Source: Capillidium heterosporum (lineage: Eukaryota > Entomophthoromycota > Entomophthoromycetes > Entomophthorales > Capillidiaceae). Taken from it: 64,000 nt of DNA. Each line of letters opens with the position of its first letter. Position 1 is the first letter of the stretch. Below are positions 33,819 through 46,072 of this stretch, piece after piece. Under the pieces are notes generated by a model, which had not been told where the DNA came from, made no database searches, and saw nothing but the letters and a program-made list of their open reading frames with translations. The stretch covers positions 496,001-560,000 of the forward strand of contig WBMQ01000013.1 of NCBI GenBank assembly GCA_016630905.1, read 5' to 3'. The position numbers and the translations under genes are program-made.

Positions 33819-34828
33819 CTAAGCTTCGTTCTTACGATAGTAGTAGTATTGGAAAAATATCTAAAAACATACAATCAGTTCAAAATATATCGAATATTAT
33901 CTGTCCAACTTACAGTAGATTCAAGGACCAAAGGTACGGCAGCACCAAGTACCCAAGGTGCAATGCTGATAAAGTAGCTTAGACTAAACTCATAGACAAC
34001 TAAAGACTAAGCAGTAAAGTTAGTTCCAAAATCGATAAAAATAAAGGTTACCAAGATCTGGGTCCCGTTCCCTATACAGGAGAAGACGAACATCAACATG
34101 GACAACCCTTCGGTTGATTTACGTTTGTAATTCAAGTAGATCTGAGGGAGGCTGGCTGCACCGTACAAAACTGTTGAAATATAGCCAAAGACCTGGGCCC
34201 ACAACACGAGCTCTTTGTCACCATTGTCAGAAGGGCCTGACAGCATGTTGACGTCGAACCCGCTATAGTAAAAGTAAAATACTAACGGCACCATCAAAAG
34301 TAGTGGGATCTGAGTTTTAAAAAGTATACCTTTGCCCTTAGGACTAAAGCTTTTAACAACCTTCATAGGATACAACGCCTTGTTATCGATTATTAGTTCA
34401 GCCGACATACTGTTATAGTTAACTAGCTTGAGTTTATTGGAGCCATTCAATTGTGTATTAGTTTCTTCGAAAACTACCTCCAAGTCCAGCTGGGCTTTCC
34501 GATACTGATATCGACGGTAGTAGAAGATCTGACCTAGCAGAATACCGCTGGAGAGGATGTAGTAGATGCACAGTAGGATGGTAGTAATCACAAGGTCTTG
34601 CCCAATACTTCCAGCTAGATTAAATATGTCGCCCACAAACCACATGACAATAAAGGAAATCGAGATGGCGTTGCAATTCTTTTTGCGGTAGTTTTCGTGA
34701 ATCTGAGGCACGAACACGATAATCCAACAGCATATCGAAATGTAACCTAGGATCTGGCTTACTAGGATAAAATCTACACTTGAGGTGATGAAGTCGGACC
34801 TAGGGATGGTTTGAGTGAAGACGATCAT
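33819..34828 (-). CDS. PQ-loop repeat membrane protein (YPQ/PQLC2-like)
   Basis: A 303-residue seven-helix membrane protein. Exons: 34052-34828, 33914-34006 and 33819-33860; introns of 45 and 53 nt. The frame is open to 34900 but without an ATG, so 34828 is the start. The two PQ motifs are FVPQIHENYRKK (41-42) and SLPQIYLNYKRKSTEGLS (228-229), each at the end of a helix of the two three-helix bundles. They are separated by a hydrophilic loop at about 105-165. The family includes vacuolar/lysosomal exporters of cationic amino acids (yeast YPQ1-3, human PQLC2). Two decayed relatives lie in the same orientation at 36063-36750 and 40060-40981. Confidence 0.85.
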
Positions 34829-36062
34829 TTGAGGTGTTGGATGTTGGACTTTTTTGTAAATTGATGGTTTGATGTAACTGATGAAAGTTGGATTGTTCAA
34901 AATTCATTTATAGTGCATCCTTCCTTAAAGAACTTTAAACCAATTCCCTTTTCTCATGGTATCATTGTCAACACTTCCATTGTTGGAAAGGTTTATGTTT
35001 TCAATTTGGACTAATATAGATTTAGTCCTACACCTGTATCTATCTAAAGTTGGGAATTGGTTGTACATTTAGCCGGAAAATTAGGATGGTACATTTAGTG
35101 TACTATAGGATAGAGGATTATATCCTTTTATGTGTTTACTCCATTCACTTTAACTTTTTGGATGATAATCCTCTCTTATATTGTCAGATATTTTGTAAAT
35201 TTCTTACAAATGAGCCTATCGCTTTATCTTCAAACTATTTACATGGGTTTCGTAAATGGAGTATATTTATTTTAAAATGTACATCATTCTTTCTAAAGTA
35301 AAGAAGGTAGTACTCAGTCCAAATAAACTGTATGGAGTAGTATATAAATGTAGAAAATAACAATATATTGCATGCGATACCTTCCTTATACTTTTCTCTA
35401 GATTAAATAGTATTAGTCTACATCATCTGATAAGCAAGGTTTTCATCGTGGTTAGCTACTGCTTTATCTCCATGTTTAGGCAGAACATCCTACAAACCAA
35501 ATATCATCTATGTGCCATACTACCTATATGAACCAATTCATTTGACTAAATGGCTAATCGCTTTGGTATATCCTATAATTTAGAGAAATACAATGTATTT
35601 GCACAAATATATCCATTTAATATATATTAGCAAACTAATATTCGTATTTTAAATAATATACTTCATATATATAACTAGTAAATGTAGATAGTTCTTTACT
35701 TATGATGAGACTGTAAGGATTAAACAAGTTTATTAGTATTTTTAATCGATATAATATAAGTTTACTTTTAAATATTTAAAACGATGATATATAATAATAT
35801 TATATAGAATCATACATTCTTACATAATTTTAAAGATTCAAAAGGGTGGTGTATATTTACCATTGCCACAAATTTCGTTTATTAGTAGCCAGTAAATTGG
35901 TAGTTAAAGAGTGGGTTCAACATTGCTAATATATTAAACCAATATATAATCTAAAAATACTATAGCTTTATTAATAAAGGGTATGTAAGCTTTGAAGAAT
36001 TAAATTTAAAAAAACAAAGTTGAAAATCAGAGTTTATAATAGATCTTAAAACTTTTTGAAAG
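34829..36062. other. intergenic
   Basis: Very AT-rich. Around 35820-36060 it resembles, in patches, the 3' flank of the intact PQ-loop gene (for example a shared CGTTTATTAGT), as expected if the flanks were duplicated along with the gene. No ORF with family resemblance. Confidence 0.4.
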
Positions 36063-36750
36063 CTAAACATCGTTTTTACAATAGCAAAAGTACTGCAGAA
36101 AGATTTAAAAAATGTATAACCAGTGCAATTTACATATTATAGTAGTATATAAATCAAATTAATTTACAGTAGATTCAAGGATCAGGGGCATAGCAGCATC
36201 AGCTACTAAAAATGCAATATTGAAATAGGTTGGGCTGGTATTGTAGGTGGCTAAGGACTATATGAGGCAATAAAATTAATAGCTGCTTCATATAGTTATA
36301 GAAATTACTAGAATCCGAACAACAAGTCTCATACAAGAAAAGATGAGCATCAATATGGATAGATCTTTGATAAACTTACGCTTGAAATTTAAATAGATCT
36401 GAAATATGAAGGCCAAGCAGTATAGGGTGGCAGTAACGTAGCTGAAGATCTGAATCTACATTATAACCTTCTTGTCAGCAGGACCAGATAATATTATAAC
36501 CTCTAATCCACTCCAATAAAGTACGTTACCAATACTATCATCAGAAACAAGAGAATATGAACTTTGAGGACATACATTTACCTTTAGGACCAAAGCTTCC
36601 CAAAATTTTCAAGAAGTATGACATTTCTTTATCAGCAATCAAATTAACCGACATGTTGTAGCTGACTGGTTTAAAGTAATATCTACATTTGAAGTAGTGA
36701 GGTTAAGGGTGAATATGATTTGGATGAAAATAGCCATATTGTAATAGTTG
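36063..36750 (-). pseudogene. decayed PQ-loop gene A
   Basis: Pieces of the intact PQ-loop gene can be read in order on the minus strand. They are an N-terminal QIIFTLNLTTSNVD (cf. QTIPRSDFITSSVD), then directly VSYNMSVNLIADKE (cf. VNYNSMSAELIIDNK), SFGPKGK, LSGPADKK and FSYVTATLYCLAFIFQIYLNFKRK (second PQ region, with PQ now FQ). After these come SLATYNTSP, MPLILEST, an intron-like gap in the same place, and YFCYCKNDV at the end. The first three-helix bundle, roughly 110 residues, is deleted, and several stops and frame changes follow. The duplication kept the second intron position, so it arose from DNA, not from a transcript. Confidence 0.8.
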
Positions 36751-37708
36751 TAGAAGATGTAGCGTTGCTTATGTAGACATAAAACCTCAATAGTAGGATA
36801 TGATCAATGGAGGCTAAATTACCTATATTTCTATTTATAAAGGCTTCAAATCAATGCCTTTTTCACAAAATCAATTCCAATGTTTTCTAGGATTGAAAAG
36901 CTTCCAAAGTTCGATAGAAATTTGATATAGAAATATCCTATACTACTAAGATCACAATTAAGCGTTACAAGCTTAATTTTGAACTATTCCAATAAACTAA
37001 ATAGTTTTTTAGTAGTCTAGTTATAAAAAGCTCGCCAGTTTCCCAGAACTAAAAAGAACTCACAACATTTACTTTTGACCAGAGCAATATGTGCCTCTAA
37101 GCAAAGTATAAAGTAAATAGCTCTATTTTAAAGTGAAAAGTAACCCTATTTATACTCTTAATCTTACTTTTGGTAAATATTTTTGGGTGGGTCCATATAT
37201 CTATAAGCTACTCGCTACTATTCCTTGCTTGTTGATTTTAGGAGTTCTATAGCAAATCGGCATTTCGCAATGGACCAATCCTTTAAATTGACAGAAATGT
37301 TCTCTGTAAAGGCTTAATTGACTGTTTGAATGGCTGTATCAAAGTCAAGTTTGAAGATCCTGACAAAGAAATTAGCATCATTTGAAATGAAGTTCAAGTT
37401 GCTATATTTTCTACTGTTTGGAATAGCGAATTGAGGTACTACCTATAGCTACTTCATTTGTACTTTATATAAAATGGCAAGCCTACCTCTCCTTGCTGAA
37501 ATTTGAAGGCACAAGGCTTTATTTATCCGTTCCATCCTTGGAGATGGATTTATCATGTCAATAAACTTTATACATCTATCAAAATTTCAATTTAGGCTAT
37601 ATCAACCCCATTTTAACTATAAACAAGCAGGTTGAAGTATGCATAATTTAAAGCTTATATTAAAAAGAAGTGTTATCACAAGAGTAAAAGGTCCCTTTAT
37701 TATAAAAG
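36751..37708. other. intergenic
   Basis: No gene seen; this is the downstream side of the Zn2Cys6 factor and the former upstream flank of PQ-loop pseudogene A. Confidence 0.45.
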
Positions 37709-39508
37709 TCAAATCATCTCCCTAGCATTCATGTTGAAATCCTCCTCATCGAATATAGAATCCACTTGAATATCGATCTTATACTTAGTAAACAAATTCT
37801 GTACCATGTTGAAGCAGAACAAATAGCTCGATGAGTAAATAGGTACTGATTTCAAGGCGTTCAATCGATTTATACCTACCTTGATGAGGGGTAGAGCTTC
37901 CATTGGGTGTAAGCTGTAGGTTTCAATCAAGAAGGTTAAGCTCGAAAATATGGATCGTGCCCTGGGTCGGTATGACAACGGATCCTTCAGCTTGACGTTG
38001 TAGTTGAATATTTTGAGACAGGCATCTCTACCCTCTTCCAGTTCGAAAGGTTCGTAATTCAACCTAGTTTTGTAGATCTTATTCGATAAAGTCCACAGTT
38101 GCAAGCTACCGTAGTTGATTATGGCAGTTGATACTATGGCATCTATTTGTTCACGCAAGCTAACTAAGTTACTTACATCGCAATGCTCCTTCAACTTGTA
38201 AAGTTCAACTAAGCAGTCCATCAAGAATTCCTTCAACTTTTGTCGCAACTTGGTCAAATTCTTCCTGGCGTTACGCAGCGAGTTGATACTTTCACTGCCA
38301 CCGTCAATGTCGAAATCGATATACTGGTTGATATGTTCCAACTCAATCAAAGCAAAACTACATCGAAACCTAAAGTAGCTGATAATCAACAGGGCCAACG
38401 TCTCGTACTTATTTAGCAAACTTCTATAGTCTAACTTTAAGTCGTGGTTGCTAAGTGGCATACATTTGTACAGTCTCATAAAGTTGAGGTCGTAGTAATT
38501 GCTGTCATTTATAACATGTAAGTCCAAGTAGCTGTGGAAGCTTGTTATGTAAGACATGGCCATGTTGCGCTCCAAACATAAGTTAAAATTGGAGTTTGTC
38601 ACCTTGATTTTCAAATTTAGACCCAACAAAACCGCTACATCTATTAAATTATAGTAGTTATAGGACTTTACCGAATACAGCTTCCTTCTAAGCCCATATA
38701 TACATATACATAGAGTTTGAACAAGGTGTAGGTTAGGGGCGAACAAATTGCGTTTGATCTCCAAATCCAAGAACAGGTTGATGTCCTTAGCCAACTTCTT
38801 GACTTCCAAGTCGTTGTTCAAGAAACTTATACCGCATAGCCAAACTGCACACTTCAGGTAGTTGGGTCTATAGCGTTTAAAGTAGCTTGCCTTGGTGAAT
38901 AGTGGGTAGAATAGGTTGTGATGCTTGAAGAAGGATTCGACGCCTTTCAAGTAGATGTCTCTATTTAAGTTTAATAGCATGTAGTCGGGGTTAGCAATCG
39001 TAAGTATGGGTTCCATTCTTCCAGTAATCTTCAAAAGCCCAGACTCCAACAGCAGTTTGTCGGTACATAGTAGGGGCTTCACTTTGAATAGGTTTAGGAT
39101 GTCTTCCCAGTTAAAGTCAGGTAGAATGACTCCATGGTTAGGGATCAGCCTCAATATCAAAGATTTGACCTTGTACTTTGGGATCTTTATCGTACTGTAA
39201 ATCGTCTTAGGCTTGTAAGTCGTTAGGGAGGCTATGCCTTTGCTACCATCCAAACTGTTCTTCCTATTGGCCTTGCTACCTTTGTTGATGCTGAATTTTT
39301 CCGATATGAAGGTCTGCTTGAGGAAGGTTGGGTTATCATTCATAAACCTCTTGGTCTTCAAAAGTCGATTTATCGTGCATTGCATACCTCGCTTTTCACA
39401 TCGAGTACACGGGTCGTTTCGATCACATTTCTTACGAGATTGGTGGCAGTTGTCACAGATCTGGCGTACCTTTTCGAACCCACTTATCAAATTCAACTTG
39501 GTTGGCAT
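37709..39508 (-). CDS. Zn2Cys6 transcription factor
   Basis: A 599-residue intronless protein. The open frame continues upstream to 39532 without ATG, so the ATG at 39508 is used. The binuclear cluster has the exact spacing CX2CX6CX5CX2CX6C (Cys 18, 21, 28, 34, 37, 44). A basic linker (RLLKTKRF) follows. The body is leucine-rich and helical, and a segment with FFKHHNLFYPLFTKASYFKR resembles the middle region found in fungal Zn2Cys6 factors. It lies between PQ-loop pseudogenes A and B, all on the minus strand. A regulatory link to the PQ-loop cluster is possible but unsupported. Targets unknown. Confidence 0.85.
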   Translation of the reverse strand: MPTKLNLISGFEKVRQICDNCHQSRKKCDRNDPCTRCEKRGMQCTINRLLKTKRFMNDNPTFLKQTFISEKFSINKGSKANRKNSLDGSKGIASLTTYKPKTIYSTIKIPKYKVKSLILRLIPNHGVILPDFNWEDILNLFKVKPLLCTDKLLLESGLLKITGRMEPILTIANPDYMLLNLNRDIYLKGVESFFKHHNLFYPLFTKASYFKRYRPNYLKCAVWLCGISFLNNDLEVKKLAKDINLFLDLEIKRNLFAPNLHLVQTLCICIYGLRRKLYSVKSYNYYNLIDVAVLLGLNLKIKVTNSNFNLCLERNMAMSYITSFHSYLDLHVINDSNYYDLNFMRLYKCMPLSNHDLKLDYRSLLNKYETLALLIISYFRFRCSFALIELEHINQYIDFDIDGGSESINSLRNARKNLTKLRQKLKEFLMDCLVELYKLKEHCDVSNLVSLREQIDAIVSTAIINYGSLQLWTLSNKIYKTRLNYEPFELEEGRDACLKIFNYNVKLKDPLSYRPRARSIFSSLTFLIETYSLHPMEALPLIKVGINRLNALKSVPIYSSSYLFCFNMVQNLFTKYKIDIQVDSIFDEEDFNMNAREMI

Positions 39509-40059
39509 ATTTTGTAGTATATAGATGGTCAAAAGGATACAAGGATAAGTTGGACTAAAGGTTTAAGGGAATTCAAAAGCAACACACAGCCTCTATTTTT
39601 AGATATAATTTTCATCTGTGCCGATTCCCTTATAGATGCTGGTCAATGCCCTGAATCTCTTCAATTGTAAAACCTAAAAGTTTCGATCGCCCGTTTTAGA
39701 CCCATTAAATTTTAGTTCTATACCTTAGCACGTTTGACCAAATCGATCGGTTGGAAATATATTTGCCTAGTTTCCGTTGAAAACATATATTTACAGCCAT
39801 TTAGAAGGATTGATTCCAATGAAATCAGTAGAGTATTACGAAATAGGGTTTTTAAAATGGGTTTGGAGAGGCTCTGAGCCGTACACCACAACCAAAAGTA
39901 TGAGTTCAATAAAAAGTTTATTTTTCTGAGTCGCCAATGCCATCTTGCCTCTCATAGAGATCTAGACTTGTTAAATTTCAAGGCAGATAATTCGGTTCAG
40001 AGTAGTAAATGTCAGATTTGTATATCTACTCCTCGTCAAAATATTAAAGATAGTTTCAT
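39509..40059. other. intergenic
   Basis: Upstream region of the Zn2Cys6 factor. No other feature seen. Confidence 0.45.
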
Positions 40060-40981
40060 TGTACGAGTATAAAGAATAAATGTGCTAAGACTATGAACTC
40101 AATCATCAAAGATAAAGCAACGCCTGCCAATCAAGGACTACTATCGATCAAATTGTGGAGATCCTTCATACGGGTGCTTTGGTACTAGATCAAAATGAGG
40201 ATTAATGACACATCCTCAAAAAATGGCTTACCAAAGTTTAGATGAGGTTTCCAATATAGTACAAGACAAATATCAGCATGAACAGTGCGATTGTCGACTT
40301 TTTCCTATCCATCATCGGAATCTTATGGGTACTTGCCGTGAAGTATAGGGTGATGGATATGTACACACAGATTTGGATCCATTCTGCAGTTTCTCGGTTG
40401 TTTGATATCGATGTGACGAGGACAACGCATCTGCTGTAGCAGACATATAGCATAAGTGGCATAATTGGGCGCAGTGAAAATTGAATTTTTAAGTACAGGT
40501 TGCTATATTTATAATTAGAGTGGTTTGTCATCAAGTTATACGATGGCTTAATACCTGCCAGTACTTCAATCGATAGATCGTTGTATATGATCGCTTTAAA
40601 AAGTTTATAGAATGCGGCTGCTCATTAGCCACTTTCATCGCTTTTGAATTAGAGTTGGGCTTGAGTCTCAGGCATCCCTGATGATAGTAGTAGATAACTT
40701 GGTTGAATAGGATGCAATTGGAAAGTAGAAAGTAGATGTAGAGGAGCACAGTGGTTTGGATTAGCTCCTGATCTAAATTGCCAACTAGGCTGAATAAATT
40801 GACCAATGTTTAAATTAAAATTGATGCAGAGTCAAAATTTGTTCTTGTAGTTGATGCAGATCTGAGGTAAAAATGCAGCCATCCAAAAGAGCGTGAGAAT
40901 ACGACCAAGAGTTTGGTGTAGGGAGAGAACGTTGACACCGATAGGGTTGAAGTTTGCGTTGATCTGAATAGAATAGTTCAT
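40060..40981 (-). pseudogene. decayed PQ-loop gene B
   Basis: A second decayed relative of the PQ-loop gene. It has an ATG at 40981 and opens MNYSIQINANFNP ... ILTLFWMAAFLPQICINYKNK, so its first PQ motif is intact. A frame break follows; then FSLVGNLDQELIQTTVLLYIYF (cf. FNLAGSIGQDLVITTILLCIYY) and VIYYYHQG. The second half has lost its PQ dipeptide (ASTHKIPMMDRKK in its place) but keeps FMLIFVLYYIGN. An intron-like GTAAG..TAG lies where the intact gene has its first intron, followed by LAGVALSLMIEF. Several stops and frame changes are present. It differs more from the intact gene than copy A does, so it is probably the older duplicate. Confidence 0.78.
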
Positions 40982-42777
40982 TGTGGTATATGTTGTGAAA
41001 GTCTAGGTGATACTGATCTATAGATTGCTTTGTTGAACAAAAGTGTTCAAATTTCAACAGAGCTTGTACTACTATTCTAGCTATACAATGGCAGCAAACT
41101 AACTGAAATGGAATATATGGCTTGTAGGAAATTGGTTCCTTTATAAAACTAGCCAGTTGAGATGAGCTCAATGCTAAAAATTTGATTGTAGAATGATGTT
41201 CATAAAATCAAAAAGCTACGAATACGCTAAAAGTACGACTTCAGGTTGTAAAATTACATTTATACTACTTGGGCTTCAAGCATTGGTATCAATCTATAGT
41301 TTCATGGTGTCATACAATAAAGTTTTATCAAGCTATTATAATCGTAGCTTATTCTAAAAATATTTGGATAAGCTTACAGCTTTTATCAGTAGTTGATGGA
41401 ATGTAAGTTTATTCTAAATTCTAGGTTCAACCATCAGTTTCAAATAGTATAATGTTTCAATTTCCTTTCCTAGTGGATGTAAAATATGGATTATTTACAT
41501 ATTTTACTGCTGTCCATAGCTTTAGTTATATTTTTTCTGTACTTATATTATCTTGTTTATTATTACTTCAGGAAATTCTTTATTAGTTTATAGATACTAT
41601 CGTATCAATCTCATTATTGATGGTAGTACCAATGACTTTCAAAATTAGAAAGTATTTGGTAAAAGTGTAAATTTAAAGAATGGTGACAAGGCCATCTCAA
41701 GCTAGTTATAATGAAGCTATATTTAATTTCATCAGCTATTGGTATATAAGGGACTGGGAATGGAGTGGTGGAATACAAGATATTTCATTAAATAAGGGTA
41801 CCATTCAGTTGAATACATCCGTCTTAAATATGGCATCCTTACTGTACGATAGTGCCAAGTTGTAGCGAATTTATCCAATACTTTGGTTGATGTTCAGCAA
41901 TCTTTTTGAAGTTGAAGGTTATCCGAAGAAGTTGTAAAGGTGGAGACATCTCCCATAGAAATCGCCAGTATAAAAATTCCGCGGATACCCACGACATCAG
42001 TGAGAATACCATCATAGCCGCCTTCCATAAAAGCTAAGCCAGTCATTATATCTGGATAATATGGCTATAATAAGCTGAAGTGATGCTCTTCCATCAAAAC
42101 CATTTATTATAAGTCGTGACCTTTATCGGTTTTGTAACTTAGATTCTATTCCAAAGACATTTACTGTCAAATAGTCAACTTGGTTTATTGAATTTTATAG
42201 TTTTAGATTTAGTAGAACGAGTATATTGTAAATTGATTGGCACTAGATCCAAGGACTACTTTGGACATTTCACTTAACATTGAACCTGAACATTCATTTA
42301 AGTTACTTACGTTAGTTGAGTTGGTACTTTAAACAACACTTTAATCTAAACTCATGGTACGGCCTCCACTTACAAAAAGCTGTTGGAAATATAGACATTT
42401 TAGAAAGGGTATATAGTATATAAGGGTAGCTATTAGGGAAAGGAAATTATTTTTACTTCTAAAATACACTACTTATTTGAAGATAACGATGGTCTAGATG
42501 AAAATTAAAGCTACCGATAAAGTTTACTGTTATAATTTATATTATAGTCGCCGCTAGATATTGTACCTGTGCTGTGAACTTAATTTTCCTTTGCTAGTAG
42601 CTGATAGTGTGTAACGAGGAAGTCCACTTTAAATTTATACTAAATTGCATCTCATGTGCAATACTTTTTCACATATACTTGAAATATAATAGTTTAAAAA
42701 TATAGTAAAGTTTAAAGTGATTTGTTTAACATCTTCAAGTAGGCGAGTTTCTAGCAAACTGGAAAAAGAAATGTAGC
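40982..42777. other. long intergenic region
   Basis: About 1.8 kb, AT-rich, with no gene I can support. A minus-strand open frame of 50 codons at 41894-42046 starts with ATG and is richer in G/C than its surroundings (MTGLAFMEGGYDGILTDVVG..), but it has no family resemblance. Confidence 0.4.
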
Positions 42778-43290
42778 TTATTGTGCTAATACTGCAGCAT
42801 TGGCGGCGGCATCCTTCTGTTCAAGCTTCTCAGCCAGTTTGTATTCAGCTTTATCAATGAAAGGTTGCTTGGTAGCTTCATCAACTATCTCTTTGCTCTC
42901 CTTGAAACGGGCTTCTATCTCTACTTTCCTTAGCTTTATCATATTCTATTTTATCTTCAGTAGCTTGCTGTTTCTTCTCTAAGGCTTCAACCTTCTCATG
43001 CTTGGTGATAGATTTGTCTGGAGACTTCTGCTTATATTTTCAAGCTTTCTCTAACACCTTTTTTCGGCAATTAAGGTGTCCGATCTGAGTTAAATTTGTC
43101 GGGTTTTTTGGATCATGTTGCACTAGTTTTCTTGTATTGCTCAGATACAATTTTTAATTTCTGAACGGTTTCAAAAACAAGATTGGAGGTGGTGAAAATT
43201 CTGGTATTAGGACTGGTCGGTACACTAAAGACAATATTAGCTTGAGCTAAGGTTAATAAGGATGTGGCTTGGAATTTTAATTTACTGTGT
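42778..43290 (-). pseudogene. decayed coiled-coil secreted-protein gene
   Basis: The minus strand reads, in pieces, a signal-like start (KFQATSLLTLAQANIVFS), a middle with VFETVQKLKIVSEQYKK, a Lys/Glu-rich stretch (KHEKVEALEKKQQATEDKI), and an Ala/Glu/Lys coiled-coil tail (EARFKESKEIVDEATKQ ... EKLEQKDAAANAAVLAQ) that ends in TAA at 42778. Several frame changes and stops separate the pieces, and no start codon is left. The layout, a signal peptide and then a charged coiled coil, is that of the intact gene at 11685-12299. Detailed similarity is weak, so it may be a cousin rather than a direct copy. Confidence 0.65.
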
Positions 43291-44057
43291 TATAAAAGCT
43301 TGTGTATAATGACCTTTACAATAAAACTTCAGGGTTTATATATAATAATATATATTTTAAATTGACTGAACTTTTAATATAAGAGTCCTAATTCAACAAT
43401 ATCTATCACCAATACTAGTAAAATTTTGATTTAGGTTACTTTAAAATAGTTTATCCTTTATTAAACTAGCTGCTATAACAATTCATATGAGATGCATTTT
43501 TTAAAAGCCTACCTTTTAACAATAATGATCTATCTAACTGTGATAATAAACTGTTAAATTTGCTAAATAGTTATGAAATGCAAAATTTTCGTATACAATC
43601 TAAAAATAGTATTCATATTTAGCTTCTAAAGTCAAACATACCAAGAATTTCCAAACTTTTACTAGCATAAGTATGGATCATGAACGGATAGATTATCTCA
43701 CTACAGAGCTTGCTAATTTCGAAGCTAAAGCGATTAATAGGTAGTGTGTACGAAAGTTTAAATAGCACAAGTACATCAAAGTAGAACGTCCATCTTTATT
43801 ATATTGGAATGAAAAACTAAGTGCTAGTTAAATATATTTTAGTATAGTCCCAATATACCACATCTATACTATTTTTGAACTATAGTATCAATTAAATTTT
43901 ATCGCAGCCAGTTAATATCCTTATATAGAGCTGTTCTGTAACGTATATCATACTAAAGCATAAGAGGTATCAAATCAACAGTCAAAAATCTCAGAGGAAG
44001 AATCGAAGCACTTTACCAATTTTAAAGCTGTCAAAAGTAGCATGTGCTTTAAAACTT
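43291..44057. other. intergenic
   Basis: AT-rich spacer, no feature recognised. Confidence 0.5.
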
Positions 44058-46072
44058 TCATACTACCAAAACTATAAAAGCCATACCCTTTATTTCCAAA
44101 TTTAAGGGGCACAAGCGGTTGACGAATCGAGGGTACAAAGTACAATCTCTTACCGTGAATCGGTTGCACAACCAAGCCAAAATACGTTCGACACCTAGAC
44201 CATAACCACCATGGGGGCAGGAACCATACTTGCGTACGTCGTTGTACCAGTAGTAAGGTTCGGGGTCGATACCTTCACGCTTGAACCCAGCCATGAGCTC
44301 CTCCTAAATTTTTGAAAAATTAGCTTGCCATTCACCAAAATAAAAATTTACCAGATCGGTTATCCTCATGGATCCACCAACAATTTCACCAACGTTGGGC
44401 ATAAGTACGTCGACTGATTCGGTAACACGACGGTCGTGCTTGGCCTTTTGCATATAGAAGGATTTGATTTCAACCGGGAAGTGGCACAGCATGATGGGTC
44501 TGCCGATTTTATCGGTCATGGCACGCTCAGGAGCTTCGGGGATATCATCGCCGAAGACGTAGTTGGTACCATCTTCCTTGACAATGTTGTTCTCGGCCAA
44601 GTACTTCAAGGCATCGACATAGTCCATGCGCATGAAGGGGCGACTGGGCTTCTGGAAGTTGGGGTTGAGCTCGTCAACCATAGCCTTGACCTCCTTGTCT
44701 TCCAAAAGTTTGTCGATGGTCGTGCAGATGAGGTCTTCAATATGATCTAACAGATCAGTGAACTGGATGAAAGGGAGTTCAGCCTCCAAGTGAGTGAACT
44801 GGGACAAGTGACGGCGGGTGTTGGACTTTTCGGCACGGTAGGATTCAGCAATGCAGTAGGTGTTACCTAGGGCGGGTAGGCAGGTTTCCAGGTAAAGCTG
44901 GGAGGTCTGGGTTAGGTAGGCAGGTTTACCGTAATAATCAAAGCTGAATAGGGTGGATCCACCTTCGACCTGGGTTTGGACGAGGCAAGGAGGGTTGATC
45001 TCGTAGAAACCCTTGTCGTCAAAGGTCGAACGGAACTTTTGCAGCAACTTGGAGCGGACCTTGAGTACGGAAGATTCTTCCTTACCACGGATTACTAAAT
45101 GGCGTTGGTCTAAACGTAGGGAGGGAGCTGATTCCTTAGATATTTAGCGACGGTTCAATATAAACTGATGTACCTTGTTGACGATGTTGGTGACGCTAGA
45201 TTCACCACCAGGGGCCTTTCCAATTAGTTCCCAGTAGTCGGCGATTAACTCGTGACCTCCAGGTGCCTAAAATTTTATCAGGAAAAGGTCAGCCGACAAC
45301 TCCATATTAAAAGCAATACCTTCTTGCCCTCGGGAACTACTTGGAGCTTACCGTAGATGGTGACGGTGGATTCCAAAGTCAAAGTCATGGCATCGTAGGT
45401 GTGGCACTAAATTATAAATTACTAATTCGAAAGATAGCTAAAAAGTTACCAGCTGGTTGGTCAATACACTCTGTAAGAAGCCAGTTCCATCACGTAACTC
45501 CAAGAACAACATATCCTTACCCTGGGGGTGGATACGGTGGACCCAACCAGAAACTTTAACCCTTGACTCTCTGTTTTCAGCACCTTCTCTAATTTTGATC
45601 TAAAAGATATATTGAAAAAACAAAAATTAGCTATTTAACCATTTTAAATAAAGTTACCAATTTAGCCTCAGGTAAGCTAGCATCCTGTTCCAACTTGAAC
45701 AGCTTGGCCTCTTCCAATTTCTTCTGGAGCTCCTCAACCTTCTTAGCCTCAGCTTCCTTGTTCTTGGCCTCCAGCTCAGCTAGGCGTTTAGCTTTTTTGG
45801 CCAATTCATCGACTCGCTTCTTAGCTTTCTTGAGAGCAGCTCCTGAGATGGGCGCATACTGTCCATCCTTACGTAAAAGGATGGTGGCGTTGTTGTCAAC
45901 GGTCAAAGCCTGAGCGGCCGACTGGTAGGGTAAGGTTTGACTACCATCGTTGTGTTCGTCGGAACCGGTCTCTTCACAGACGTAAAATACTTTTTGAAAC
46001 TAAGTTTAGATATGGCCAAGTTGTATGCTTACCTCGTCCACTCTCGGTGGTAGGTTGGGTTGGTTCAGCCAT
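44058..46072 (-). CDS. cytosolic asparaginyl-tRNA synthetase
   Basis: Class IIb synthetase charging tRNA-Asn. Multi-exon; start [14 protein letters not shown] at 46072. The N-terminal extension ([28 protein letters not shown]) and Lys/Glu-rich coiled coil are typical of eukaryotic AsnRS. The OB-fold follows ([25 protein letters not shown]). Then comes the catalytic core with [56 protein letters not shown] and motif 3 [12 protein letters not shown]. The end is odd: other eukaryotic enzymes stop at about YPRFxxRCxP, but here the frame runs through TGC CCC TTA and adds [15 protein letters not shown]. One fewer C in that CCCC run would give ...RLCP followed directly by TAA. Orthology to yeast DED81/human NARS1 is firm. 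Confidence 0.93.

Noticed and set aside
41894-42046. 50-codon ATG frame, slightly GC-rich
   Set aside because: No homology signal, no clear promoter, and single short frame; could be chance or an old remnant.
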